A stretch of 64,000 nucleotides of DNA from Deltaproteobacteria bacterium (GCA_016875395.1 VGRF01000019.1:21955-85954); one strand, 5' to 3'; counted from the stretch's first letter, positions 19,727-28,963 are shown. Made by a program: numbers and translations. The notes: a model not told the origin generated them from the sequence alone.

Positions 19727-21283
19727 TTACCGCCCGAGCGAATAGGTTACGTAGAGCCCCGCGACGTGGCGGTCGTAGTCGAACACGTCGACGTTCGACC
19801 AGCGGTTCTGGTAGCGGTAGTGCGCCAGCACGGAGAAGCCGGCGCCGAGCTCGCGTTCGAGCTCGACGCGCGCGCGCCACGCGACATCCTCGCGGGGGTG
19901 GCTCTCATACAGGCCGCTGCCGGGTGGGTCCTGATAACTCGAGCGGTGTGCGAACGGCAGCCAGCCGACGCCGGCAACCGCGCGCGCCTCGATCCGAAGC
20001 GGCAGCATCGTCTCGCCGCCGAAGAACAGCTCGCCTCCCTGGTAGTCGTACTCGCGGCCTTCGGCGGCGAAGCCGAGATAGCTCGCGCCGAGGTACAGCT
20101 CGCTCTCCTTGCTGACGGGGAACGCATGCTGCGCGGTCAGCCCGTAGCCCCAGCCGTCGCGATCGCGGTAGTCGGAGTTGCCCGCGCCGGGCGCGCCGAC
20201 GGGCGGCGTCAGCACCGGAAACTCGTAGTCGAGGCGCGCCACGCGCGCGCTGAACTGCGACCGCCCCGCGTCGCCCCAATTCTTGAAGAGCGTCGGCGTG
20301 AGCTGCTGGTCGAACAGAAACCCGTCGCCGTCGATCCAGGCGTAGCCCACGTCGTAGCGGAGGCGGAAGAGCGTGGTCTCGTCGATCCGGTAGTCGATCC
20401 ACGGCGAGAGCGTCGGGTGGTGCTCGTCGAAATCGCCGAGATCGAAGTGCGCCGAGCCGTAATAAGTCCCGCTCAGACCGCCGGACCAGTCGCCGCGCCG
20501 GAACAGCTCCGCGCCCGCATGCGCCACCCACACTGCGCGTCCATCGCGCTCGTTCGAGATGTCGGTGTCGAGGTCGACGCCCTCGCCGCGCAGGACGACG
20601 TTGCTGTCCCACTCGGCGCCGACGCGCAGGAAGCCCCAGCGCGCGAGCGGCGCTGCGGCGACCCCTTTGCGCGCGGCCTCGGCCTGCTTCGCCCACTCGC
20701 TGCCGGGCGCGAGCGCGATCACGCGGTCGAACGAGGCGTTCGCGCGCGCGCGATCTTTCGCGGAGAGCCACGCGAGGCCGCTGTAGTACGCCGCCACGGG
20801 AGCCATCTCGCCGGGCGCGAGCTCGCGCGCGCGGTCGAAGGCGGCGCCGGCGCCGGCGTTGTCCGAGCCATCGAGCAACAACAACCCGCGGTAGAGGTGA
20901 TACTCCGCGCGCTGCTGCGCGCTCGCGGGCATCGCGTCGAGCGCCTGACGCGCGCCCTGGCGGTCGCCCACCTGGTAGCGCGCGATCAGCAGCGGCAGCT
21001 GCGCGTCGGGCATGCCCGGCTGCGCGCGCTGCGCCTCGTCGAGCGCTGCGACGGCCTCCGCCCAGCGCTTGCCATCGATGTGGCACTGGCCGCGCAGCAG
21101 CGCCGCGCGCGCGCCCGTCGCGCCCGTCTGCGCCAGCAGCGCGAGCGCTTCGTTGCACTTCCCCGAACGCGCCAAAGTGCTCGCCCGCAGCAGATGCGCA
21201 GCTTGCTCGTCCGCGCGCACGGAACCCGTGAGCACGCACGTCGCAAGCAGCGCTGCTGCGATCCCCCCACCGGATCGCATCAT
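19727..21283 (-). CDS. TPR protein with C-terminal outer-membrane beta-barrel
   Basis: A 518-residue protein: signal peptide (about 1-25), TPR helices (about 28-215) and then a C-terminal half rich in amphipathic, aromatic strands (WGFLRVGAEWDSNV, GLSGTYYGSAHFDLGDF, VLAHYRYQNRWSN) ending YVTYSLGR. The layout (periplasmic TPRs plus a 14-strand-like barrel) is that of surface lipoprotein assembly modifier (Slam/DUF560)-like proteins; assignment to that family is tentative. It is flanked by a PEP-CTERM gene 4 bases upstream and a FecR gene downstream. Confidence 0.75.
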   Translation of the reverse strand: MMRSGGGIAAALLATCVLTGSVRADEQAAHLLRASTLARSGKCNEALALLAQTGATGARAALLRGQCHIDGKRWAEAVAALDEAQRAQPGMPDAQLPLLIARYQVGDRQGARQALDAMPASAQQRAEYHLYRGLLLLDGSDNAGAGAAFDRARELAPGEMAPVAAYYSGLAWLSAKDRARANASFDRVIALAPGSEWAKQAEAARKGVAAAPLARWGFLRVGAEWDSNVVLRGEGVDLDTDISNERDGRAVWVAHAGAELFRRGDWSGGLSGTYYGSAHFDLGDFDEHHPTLSPWIDYRIDETTLFRLRYDVGYAWIDGDGFLFDQQLTPTLFKNWGDAGRSQFSARVARLDYEFPVLTPPVGAPGAGNSDYRDRDGWGYGLTAQHAFPVSKESELYLGASYLGFAAEGREYDYQGGELFFGGETMLPLRIEARAVAGVGWLPFAHRSSYQDPPGSGLYESHPREDVAWRARVELERELGAGFSVLAHYRYQNRWSNVDVFDYDRHVAGLYVTYSLGR

Positions 21284-21287
21284 CGCT

Positions 21288-21995
21288 TCACCTCTTCAGG
21301 CGTTTTCGCACCGCGAGCATCGTGCCGGAGAACGCGAGCAGAGAGATCACAGCGGGTTCCGGAACCTGCGCGAGCTCCAGGAAGTTCACGCGGTATTGCG
21401 GGAACACGCAGAGCAGCGGGTTCGTCTGCACGACTTTCAGTGCCATCGCCACGGCGTAGCTGATCGGAACATCGAAGCTGGCACCTTGAGCGAGATCACC
21501 GACGTAGTACGCGAGATACGTGACGTTGGGGAAACCCGTCGGGTGGACGAGCGCCCAGTTCGGGTCCGTCGGATCGATCACGAGTCCGATCCGGCTGTTG
21601 TCGTTGTAGTGGGACGCGTTCGAATCGTTCGGATCGTGGCCCTGAATCACGATCCAGAGATCCTGATAAGCGCGATCGACGGCCCGCACCGTCCAGGTGC
21701 TGTCGCCCGTGCTCGGGTTCGCCTTCGTCGCGCCCTGCACGCTATGGCCGGGAATCGGCGACGGCGTCGTGATCGTGACGCGCGGCGAGCCGGGCGACGG
21801 GTTCGAGAAGAACGTGCTGTCGACCAAGAACTCGATGCCTGCGCCCGAGGCCGCCCCGCTCGACGCCGCGTCGAAGCCGAATCCCCCGTTCGGTTGTAGC
21901 CACATTTGGATGGGTGCAGCGTTCGCCGGCAGCGCAGCGGCGAAGAGCAGCCCGGCGAAGGTCGCGGCTCCCGCAAATCGGCTCCGAATCGACAT
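21288..21995 (-). CDS. PEP-CTERM sorting-signal protein
   Basis: A 235-residue secreted protein with signal peptide (about 1-27) and a textbook PEP-CTERM tail: VPEP at about 211, a hydrophobic helix and a basic end (RKRLKR). The tail is recognised by exosortase, so an exosortase/exopolysaccharide locus should exist elsewhere in this genome. The middle (about 30-205) is a beta-rich domain of unknown function. First in the cluster with the TPR-barrel and FecR genes. Confidence 0.9.
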   Translation of the reverse strand: MSIRSRFAGAATFAGLLFAAALPANAAPIQMWLQPNGGFGFDAASSGAASGAGIEFLVDSTFFSNPSPGSPRVTITTPSPIPGHSVQGATKANPSTGDSTWTVRAVDRAYQDLWIVIQGHDPNDSNASHYNDNSRIGLVIDPTDPNWALVHPTGFPNVTYLAYYVGDLAQGASFDVPISYAVAMALKVVQTNPLLCVFPQYRVNFLELAQVPEPAVISLLAFSGTMLAVRKRLKR

Positions 21996-22086
21996 CGGCG
22001 CAGTTCCCCCAGTCGGTTTCGAGATGAGTGGCCGCGGGCTTGCATTCGTGGCGGGCGGACTTGCGCTCCCCCCGGAATGCGAGTCC

Positions 22087-23808
22087 TCAGGTGCGGGTCG
22101 CCAGCACTCCCTCGAACGCAGCGCCCTCGGGAAAGCGCTTCAGGGCCGGGAAGTCCTGCGCGGGACCTGCGTGCGCGAGCGCCACTCGGCAGCTCGCCGC
22201 TCGTGCGGCGGCTTCGACCCGCTCGGCGAGCCGCCCCGCCGAGCGCCGGTCGTTCGTGGTCACGAGCAGGAACCCGCCTGGCCGCACTCGCGCGAGGCAC
22301 GCCGCAACGAAGCCTTCGAGGCCCTGCCGCGCGCTCCAGAACTCGGCGCCCGCTGCGGCCGCCGTCGGCGGGTCGAGCACGATGCCGTCGAAGCGCTCGT
22401 CCGCCGCGAGCTCTGCGAGATACCGGCGCGCGTCGCGCTTCACGCTGCGGTGTCGCTCGAGCGGAAGCGCCGAGAGCCGCAGGTTCTCTTCGATCCGTGC
22501 GAGGTAAGGCGCCGACAGATCGACGCTCACGACCTCGGCCGCACCCGCCGCGAGCAGCGCCGCGCTGAAGGCGCCGGTGTGCGCGAACAAGTTCAGGTAG
22601 CGCCCGCTGGCGTGAACGAGCGCGGCCACACGCGCGCGATTCGCGCGCTGATCGGGGAAGAAGCCCACGCCCGGATGCGGACGCGCGGGCTCGGCGAGAC
22701 CGCTCTCGATGCGGACGGCGAGCGCGCCCTCGTGCACCACGAGCGGCTCGGGCAACGCCGGCCCGGACAGCTGCCGCACGCACGTGAGCTCACCCGGCGG
22801 CTGCGGGCGCAGCTGCAACACGAGCACGGTGCTCGGCTCGTGGCCGAGCTCTTCGCGGAGCGCGCGGGCAAGCGCCGCGCTCGCCCGCTCCCAGAGCGGC
22901 AGCGCTGCGCGCCCCGCCACGAGCACGCGCAAGAGCGGACCGAAGCGATCCGCGAAGAGTCCCGGCAGCGCGTCCGCCTCGCCGTGCACGAGGCGCAGCG
23001 AGTCGCTGCTGCGCTCGGCGCGCAGCTTCTCGCGCCGAGCGAGCGCGCGCGCCACGCGCTCTTCGATCGATGCGGGCTTCGGCGCTGGCGCGCGTGACCG
23101 CGCCGCGTGCGGAGCTCCCGCATGCCACATGCGCGCGACGAGGTGCGGGCCACTCTCGATGCGCGCGAGCCCGAGCGAATCGCCCTCGCTCACGAGCTCG
23201 ACGATGGCTCCCGGCGCGAAGCGGCCGTCGTCTTCGCTCTCGCGATCGCGCGTGAGCCACGGATGCCCCTTTGCGAGCGCGCGCCGCGCCGCCTCGGAGA
23301 TGCGCAGCTGCCCCTCGTTCGCGAACAGCGGCTCGCCCTCGCGCGCGAGCGAGCCGCCGTGGGCGAGGTCGCCGATCGCGGGCGACCCAGCCTGCGCGAG
23401 CCACGACAGGGCGCGCGTAGCGCCCTCGCCTTCACACTCGAAACGAACGCGCGAGCGCTCGCCTCGCGCCTCGAGCACCTCGAACGACAAGCGCGAGCCG
23501 CCGCGCACAGGGACGACGCCCGACGGCCACGGCAACGCCGGCGCGTCGAGGTCGAAGGCCTCGCCCGTCGCGAGCGGCAGCGCGGCCTCGCTCCGATCGT
23601 CGAGCCAGAGTGCGCTCGCGGGTGGAATCTCCGCGTGGAGGTCGCGGATCGGCGCGCCCACCTGCCATTCGCTTCCTACGCCGCCGAGCCGCGCGAAATG
23701 GAGGCGGCCGTCGCGCAGCACCTTCTGCACGCCGTGCGCTGGCCGCACGCGCTCGAGCACGTCGGATACGCGCAGGCGAGTACCGGGCGAGCGGAAGCGG
23801 AGCTGCAT
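22087..23808 (-). CDS. RlmI-like class I SAM-dependent rRNA methyltransferase with extra N-terminal half
   Basis: A 573-residue protein, about 180 residues longer than RlmI. The C-terminal ~390 residues have a PUA domain (RISEAARRALAKGHPWL), the SAM motif LNLFAHTGAFSAALLAAGAA, the acidic VSVDLS strand and the catalytic FDGIVLDPPT, as in 23S rRNA m5C methyltransferases. The first ~170 residues resemble a worn-down RluA-type pseudouridine synthase: RSRVRFECEGEGATRALS ... SPAIGDLAHGG mimics the RluA C-terminal block, but no catalytic RLD is seen. The start at 23808 is the first good ATG and is not certain. Confidence 0.8.
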   Translation of the reverse strand: MQLRFRSPGTRLRVSDVLERVRPAHGVQKVLRDGRLHFARLGGVGSEWQVGAPIRDLHAEIPPASALWLDDRSEAALPLATGEAFDLDAPALPWPSGVVPVRGGSRLSFEVLEARGERSRVRFECEGEGATRALSWLAQAGSPAIGDLAHGGSLAREGEPLFANEGQLRISEAARRALAKGHPWLTRDRESEDDGRFAPGAIVELVSEGDSLGLARIESGPHLVARMWHAGAPHAARSRAPAPKPASIEERVARALARREKLRAERSSDSLRLVHGEADALPGLFADRFGPLLRVLVAGRAALPLWERASAALARALREELGHEPSTVLVLQLRPQPPGELTCVRQLSGPALPEPLVVHEGALAVRIESGLAEPARPHPGVGFFPDQRANRARVAALVHASGRYLNLFAHTGAFSAALLAAGAAEVVSVDLSAPYLARIEENLRLSALPLERHRSVKRDARRYLAELAADERFDGIVLDPPTAAAAGAEFWSARQGLEGFVAACLARVRPGGFLLVTTNDRRSAGRLAERVEAAARAASCRVALAHAGPAQDFPALKRFPEGAAFEGVLATRT

Positions 23809-23871
23809 CGCGGCACGATTGCGCCTGCGCTCGGCTCGCGCGAGGCGCGCGCGGCGGACACACTGCGCGCG

Positions 23872-25068
23872 ATGCAGATCGAAGCGCCGCCCGCCGTGCT
23901 CGCGCTGTGCGACGCGCTGCGCGCGCACGGGCACGAGGCCGTGCTCGTCGGCGGCGGCGTGCGCGACGCGCTGCTCGCGCGGCCAGTGCGCGACTGGGAT
24001 GTCGCGACTTCGGCTCCCGTCGATGCGCTGCTCGCCCTCTTCCCGCGCGCGATTCCCGTCGGCGCGAGCGCGCGCCACGGCACGGCGCTGGTGCCGACGC
24101 CCGCCGGCCCCGTCGACGTGACGACCTACCGCGGCACCGATCTCGCGGCGGATCTCGCGCGCCGCGACTTCACCGTGAACGCGATGGCGTTCGACCCGCA
24201 CGCGCAGCGGCTGATCGACCCGCACGGCGGGCGCGCGCACCTCGCCGCGCGGCAGCTGCGCGCGGTGGGCTCCGCCGCCGCGCGCTTCGAGGAAGACCCG
24301 CTGCGCGCGCTGCGCGCCGCGCGCCTGCTCGCCGAGCTCGGCCTCACGCCCGACGCGGAGATCGAGGCGGCGATGCGCGCGAGCGTGCCATCGCTCGAGC
24401 GCGTTGCGCCCGAGCGCCTGCGCTCCGAGCTCACGCGTGCGCTCGTGGGCGCGCACGCGCGCGCGGCGTTCGAGTTGTTACGGAGGACCGGCATCGAGGC
24501 AGCGCTCGTGCCCGGCGCGCGCGACGACGCGCCCGCCGTGATCGGTGCGATGCCCGCCGACCTGACGCTGCGGCTCGCGGCGTGGCTGCGCGGCGCCGTC
24601 CGCGGGCGCGTGCTCGCCCGCCTGCGCTTCGGCCGCGCGAGCGCGCGCCGCATCGACCGGCTGCTCTCGCTGCACCCCCTCGACGCGGGCTTCGACGGCA
24701 GCGAGGCGAGCGCGCGCAAGATCCGGCAGCGCTGCGGCGACGCCGAGACCGTCGCGGCGCTGCTGGCGCTGCGCAGCGCCGAGTGCGCGATCGAGCAGAA
24801 CGTGTGGTGGGACGCGAAGCTCGCCGCGCTGCGCGCCGGCTTCGCGGCGGCCGAGCGCGCGCCCTTCGGCCCCGCAGACCTCGCGCTGCGCGGCGACGAG
24901 GTGATGGCGGCGCTTGGCTGCGGCCCAGGCCCGCGCGTGGGCGCCGCGCTGAAGCACCTCGTCGCGCACGTCGTCGCCGACCCGAGCGCGAACACGCCCG
25001 AGCGGCTGCGGGAGCTGATCGCGGCGTGGCTGGAGGCGCCCGGCGGGCAACGCAACGCGGGTGTCTGA
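23872..25068 (+). CDS. CCA-adding / poly(A) polymerase family nucleotidyltransferase
   Basis: A 398-residue class II nucleotidyltransferase with motif A VGGGVRDALLARPVRDWDVAT, motif B RRDFTVNAMAFDP and motif C EDPLRALRAARL, followed by the helical ERLRSEL region. It is one of two such proteins in the window (the other at 37788-39149). One may add CC and the other A to tRNA ends, or this may be a poly(A) polymerase or full CCA enzyme; sequence by eye cannot tell. It is divergent from the RlmI-like gene with only 63 bases between starts. Confidence 0.88.
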   Translation: MQIEAPPAVLALCDALRAHGHEAVLVGGGVRDALLARPVRDWDVATSAPVDALLALFPRAIPVGASARHGTALVPTPAGPVDVTTYRGTDLAADLARRDFTVNAMAFDPHAQRLIDPHGGRAHLAARQLRAVGSAAARFEEDPLRALRAARLLAELGLTPDAEIEAAMRASVPSLERVAPERLRSELTRALVGAHARAAFELLRRTGIEAALVPGARDDAPAVIGAMPADLTLRLAAWLRGAVRGRVLARLRFGRASARRIDRLLSLHPLDAGFDGSEASARKIRQRCGDAETVAALLALRSAECAIEQNVWWDAKLAALRAGFAAAERAPFGPADLALRGDEVMAALGCGPGPRVGAALKHLVAHVVADPSANTPERLRELIAAWLEAPGGQRNAGV

Positions 25069-25110
25069 CGCGGCCGCGGCGACGCGCGGCTCCGTTACCG
25101 TGCTCGCCCC

Positions 25111-25737
25111 ATGTCGCTCCGCGCCGCGCCCTGCACGCTCACTCTCGTTCGCCACGGCGAGACGCCCGCGAACATCTCCGGGCTCTGGCACGGCTCGCTC
25201 GACACGCAGCTGACTGCGCGCGGCGAGCGGCAGGCCGCGCGCGTCGGCCTGCACGTCGCGCGCACGCGCGGCGACGTGCGCGCGCTCTACGCGAGCACGC
25301 TCACGCGAGCGCGGCGCACGGCAGAGGCGATCGGGGCGCGCGTCGGCCTCGCGGTCGCGACCGAGGCGGCGCTCTGCGAGTACGACCTCGGCGCGTGGGA
25401 GGGCCGCAGCTACGCGGAGCTCGTGCGCGAGGAGAGGCTGTTCGAGCGCATGGCAAAGGAGCCCGACTGGCGCCCGGGCGGCGGCGAGTCGGCGCGCGCC
25501 GTCGCCGAGCGCCTCGCGGGCGCACTGCGCACGATCGCGGCGCGCCACGCCGGCGAGCGCGTCGTGGTCGTCTCACACGGCGGCGCGCTCACGCTCGCGT
25601 TCGGCCTGCTGCTCGATGGCGACCCCGGCGTGTGGCGCCGCGTGATGGACAACGCCGCCGTCAGCGAGCTCACGCTCCACCCGGAGCCGCGGCTTCACCG
25701 CTTCAACGAGGTGCACCACCTCGACGGCCTCGCATGA
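25111..25737 (+). CDS. Histidine phosphatase family protein
   Basis: A 208-residue phosphoglycerate-mutase-like protein. The phosphorylated His is in LVRHGET (about residue 16) and the second His in VVSHGGAL (about 152); Arg 15 and the STLTRARRTAEA segment complete the pocket. Substrates in the family range from phosphoglycerate to alpha-ribazole phosphate and cannot be told from sequence. The stop overlaps the next start as ATGA. Confidence 0.9.
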   Translation: MSLRAAPCTLTLVRHGETPANISGLWHGSLDTQLTARGERQAARVGLHVARTRGDVRALYASTLTRARRTAEAIGARVGLAVATEAALCEYDLGAWEGRSYAELVREERLFERMAKEPDWRPGGGESARAVAERLAGALRTIAARHAGERVVVVSHGGALTLAFGLLLDGDPGVWRRVMDNAAVSELTLHPEPRLHRFNEVHHLDGLA

Positions 25738-26108
25738 GCGACCGCCCGAGCGGCCCCGAGCTGGAGGACGCGATCCTCGCCTTCGTGCGCGAGCGCGACT
25801 GGGTCACGTTCGCCGCGCTGCACAAGCACTTCGCGGGGGACGAGCGCCACGAAACGGAGATGGTGCTGCCCGGAAACCGCGTGATCTGGGCAGGGCTCAC
25901 GCTCGACGTGATTCACGCCGTGCTCGCGCTGCTCGAGCAGGGCCGGCTAGCCTCGCTGCCAGGCTCGAAGGCGGCGTATCGCCGCGACGGTCGCGTGCTG
26001 AACCTGCCGATCGAGCGCCGCGCCGAGCCGCACGACGAGCCGCAGTGGTTTCCCGTGTTGTTACGGGCGATGGACGCCGTGCTCGCAGACGAACAGGAGC
26101 AGTCGTAA
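25734..26108 (+). CDS. Conserved hypothetical protein, winged-helix-like
   Basis: A 124-residue soluble protein of unknown function, coupled by ATGA to the phosphatase gene. The order helix (ELEDAILAFVRER), helix (TFAALHKHF), then LDVIHAVLALLEQGRL with a Lys/Arg-rich turn suggests a winged-helix fold. No catalytic motif is visible. Confidence 0.7.
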   Translation: MSDRPSGPELEDAILAFVRERDWVTFAALHKHFAGDERHETEMVLPGNRVIWAGLTLDVIHAVLALLEQGRLASLPGSKAAYRRDGRVLNLPIERRAEPHDEPQWFPVLLRAMDAVLADEQEQS

Positions 26109-26173
26109 CCCGCTGCGCCTAGCGCCGCCTGCGCCTGGCGCGGCATGCTGCGCGGCTCGCTGGGAGACGACGC

Positions 26174-27028
26174 GTGGCGCAGCTCGAACCGTGGCTCGAC
26201 GGCTTTGCGTTCCTCGAGGGCCCGCGCTGGCACGAGGGGCGCCTGTGGTTCAGCGACATGCACGCGCGGCGCGTCTACGCGGCGAGCGAGGACGGCGCGG
26301 TGGAAGCGATCGCGCGCGTGCCCGAATGCCCGAGCGGCCTCGGCTGGCTGCCGGACGGGCGCCTGCTCGTGGTGTCGATGGAAGACCGCAAGCTGCTGCG
26401 CCGCGAAGCCGACGGCGCTCTCGTCACGCACGCCGACTTGTCAGGGATCGCGTCCTACCACTGCAACGACATGGTGGTCGACGCCGCGGGCCGCGCGTAT
26501 GTCGGCAACTTCGGCTTCGACATCCACACCGGCCAGAAGCCGAGCGCCGCGAAGCTCGCTCTCGTGCAGCCGGGCGGCGCCGCTTCCGTGGCGGCGACGG
26601 ATCTGATGTTCCCGAACGGCGCGGTGATCACGCCGGATGGGGCCACGCTGATCGTGGGCGAGTCGTTCGGGCGCCGGCTCACCGCGTTCGACCTCGACCC
26701 TTCCAGCGGCGCGCTCTCGAACCGCCGCGTGTGGGCTGCGCTCGACGGCGGCGCGGTGCCCGACGGCATCTGCCTCGACGCCGAGGGCGCGATCTGGGTC
26801 GCGTCGCCGATGAGCCGCGAGTTCGTGCGCGTGCACGAAGGCGGCCGCGTCTCGCAACGCATCGCCTGCGGCGAGCGCATGGCGATCGCCTGCATGCTCG
26901 GCGGCGCCGATCGCCGCACGCTGTTCGCGCTGACCAGCGCCACGATCGACCCCTACGAATGCCGCCGCCTGCGCAGCGCGCGCGTCGAACGCGTACGTGT
27001 CGACGCACCCGGCGCGGGGATGCCGTGA
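26174..27028 (+). CDS. SMP-30/gluconolactonase-type beta-propeller
   Basis: A 284-residue six-bladed propeller of the SGL family. Metal-site residues expected in the family are visible: the Glu of FLEGPRWH, the Asn of HCNDMVVD and the Asp of VPDGICLD. Members hydrolyse sugar or other lactones. The GTG start at 26174 follows GGGAGA. It stands 81 bases upstream of the LLM oxidoreductase gene and may share its transcript. Confidence 0.88.
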   Translation: MAQLEPWLDGFAFLEGPRWHEGRLWFSDMHARRVYAASEDGAVEAIARVPECPSGLGWLPDGRLLVVSMEDRKLLRREADGALVTHADLSGIASYHCNDMVVDAAGRAYVGNFGFDIHTGQKPSAAKLALVQPGGAASVAATDLMFPNGAVITPDGATLIVGESFGRRLTAFDLDPSSGALSNRRVWAALDGGAVPDGICLDAEGAIWVASPMSREFVRVHEGGRVSQRIACGERMAIACMLGGADRRTLFALTSATIDPYECRRLRSARVERVRVDAPGAGMP

Positions 27029-27108
27029 ACGCGCGTTCATCGAAGCGCCTCCGCCTCTCGCGCTGCTCGATTGATTAGGCTTGAACCCTACTCCCAGGAG
27101 CCCAACCC

Positions 27109-28119
27109 ATGAAGATCGACGCCGGCCTCAACGCCTCGGACCTCGCGCACGTTCCGGAGAAAGCGCGGCGCCTCGAGGCGCAGGGCTACGACGGCATCAT
27201 CACCGCCGAGACCTCGCACGATCCGTTCTTTCCGTTGCTGCTCGCAGCCGAGCACACCACGCGGGCGGAGCTGATGACTTCGATCGCGGTCGCGTTCGCG
27301 CGCAGCCCGATGACGCTGGCGAACATCGGCCACGACTTGAACGCGTACTCGAAGGGCCGCTTCATCCTCGGCCTCGGCTCGCAGATCGCGCCGCACATCA
27401 CGAAGCGCTTCAGCATGCCGTGGTCGCACCCGGCGGCGCGCATGCGCGAGCTGATCCTCGCGATGCGCGCGATCTGGAAGTGCTGGCACGAGGGCGAAAA
27501 GCTGAACTTCCGCGGCGACTTCTACGCGCACACGCTGATGACGCCGATGTTCACGCCCACCGACACGAAGTACGGCGCACCGAAGGTCTTCCTCGCCGCG
27601 GTCGGGCCGATGATGACCGAGGTCGCGGGCGAAGCGGCCGACGGCATGATCATCCACGCCTTCACCACCGCGAAGTACGTGCAGGAAGAGACGATTCCCG
27701 CGATCGAGCGCGGGCTCGCGAAAGCGGGCAAGAAGCGCAGCGAGTTCCAGCTCGCCTACCCCGTCTTCGTCGTGACCGGCCTCGACGAGAAGAGCTGGGA
27801 GCAGTCCCGCACCGCGGTGACGAAGCAGATCGCGTTCTACGGCTCGACCCCCGCGTATCGCCCCGTGCTCGAGAAGCACGGCTGGGGCGAGCTGCAGACC
27901 GAGCTGAACACGATGAGCAAGCGCGGCGAGTGGGACGAGATGGGCCGCCGCATCACGGACGACATTCTCGAGCAGTTCGCCGTCGTGGGCTCTCCGAACG
28001 AGATCCCGCCCCTGCTGAAGACGCGCTACGGCGGCTCGGTCGATCGCGTGATGGCGACCTTCACGTTCGCGTCCGATGACGCACGGCGCGCCGCACTGGA
28101 AGAGCTGCGCGCGAAATGA
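27109..28119 (+). CDS. LLM-class (F420-dependent) oxidoreductase
   Basis: A 336-residue bacterial-luciferase-like TIM barrel, closest in style to the actinobacterial-type F420-dependent group (GRFILGLGSQIAPHITKRF, SMPWSHPAARMRELILAMRAIW, AADGMIIHAFTTAKY). The cofactor, F420 or FMN, cannot be fixed from sequence alone. CAGGAG precedes the start. It is coupled by ATGA to an enoyl-CoA hydratase-like gene, suggesting a joint step in degradation of a lipid or cyclic compound. Confidence 0.85.
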   Translation: MKIDAGLNASDLAHVPEKARRLEAQGYDGIITAETSHDPFFPLLLAAEHTTRAELMTSIAVAFARSPMTLANIGHDLNAYSKGRFILGLGSQIAPHITKRFSMPWSHPAARMRELILAMRAIWKCWHEGEKLNFRGDFYAHTLMTPMFTPTDTKYGAPKVFLAAVGPMMTEVAGEAADGMIIHAFTTAKYVQEETIPAIERGLAKAGKKRSEFQLAYPVFVVTGLDEKSWEQSRTAVTKQIAFYGSTPAYRPVLEKHGWGELQTELNTMSKRGEWDEMGRRITDDILEQFAVVGSPNEIPPLLKTRYGGSVDRVMATFTFASDDARRAALEELRAK

Positions 28120-28907
28120 CGCTGCCGAAGTACGAGACGCTCGAGCTCGCGCAGGAGCCGAACGGAATCCTGCGCGTGTGGCTGAGTCGTCCCGCGAAGC
28201 GCAACGCGCTGAACACGACCGCGCTCGACGAGATCGCGGATTGCTTCTCGCGCATCAACACCGAGTGGAACGTGCGCGTCGTGGTGCTCGGCGGGCGCGG
28301 CGCCTCGTTCTGCGCCGGCGCGGACCGCAAGGATCCGCCCGCGTCGGGGCGCACGCGGCGCTCCTCGGGCGCGACGGAGCGCGAGCGGCGCTGGGCGGGA
28401 CAGATCGGGCGCCGCGCGTGCGCCGCGATCGCGGACTGCGAGGCGATCACGATCGCGCGCGTCCACGGCCACGCGGTCGGCGGCGGCCTCGCGCTCGCGC
28501 TGTGCTGCGACTTCCGCGTCGCGGCGAGCGACACGGTGTTCCACGTTCCCGAGGTCGACCTCGGGCTCCCGTTGTTATGGGGCGCCACGCCGAAGCTGAT
28601 CTACGAAGTCGGCGCCGCGCGCGCTCGCGAGATCATCCTCGCCTGCGATCGCTTCGACAGCGCGCAGGCCGAGCGCTGGAACGTGGTGCACCGAAACGTT
28701 GCGCCTGCGCAGCTCGATGCCGAGACGGCGAAGCTCGCGCAGCAAATGGCCGCGAAGCCCGAGATCGCCGTGCACATGGCGAAGACCGCGCTGCGCGGGT
28801 ACGCGCGCACCGCGAATCTCGGCGACGCGACCGAGGCCGACGTGGATCTGATGCTCGCGGCATCGCGCGTCGGCGCCGCGCGCGACGCGTTCAGGATCCC
28901 GGACTAG
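28116..28907 (+). CDS. Enoyl-CoA hydratase/isomerase family protein
   Basis: A 263-residue crotonase-fold protein with the oxyanion-hole segments ASFCAGADRKD and HGHAVGGGLALAL. Of the two catalytic Glu of true hydratases, the first is replaced by Ala (GLALAL instead of GCELAM) while the second is kept (VPEVDLG). That pattern fits isomerase-type or other crotonases better than a standard hydratase. Four-base overlap with the LLM gene. Confidence 0.88.
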   Translation: MTLPKYETLELAQEPNGILRVWLSRPAKRNALNTTALDEIADCFSRINTEWNVRVVVLGGRGASFCAGADRKDPPASGRTRRSSGATERERRWAGQIGRRACAAIADCEAITIARVHGHAVGGGLALALCCDFRVAASDTVFHVPEVDLGLPLLWGATPKLIYEVGAARAREIILACDRFDSAQAERWNVVHRNVAPAQLDAETAKLAQQMAAKPEIAVHMAKTALRGYARTANLGDATEADVDLMLAASRVGAARDAFRIPD

Positions 28908-28963
28908 AACCCACCTCGCGTTCCTCTCGTCGCCGGGCGCGGTCCGGAATCCCGAGATCGGTT

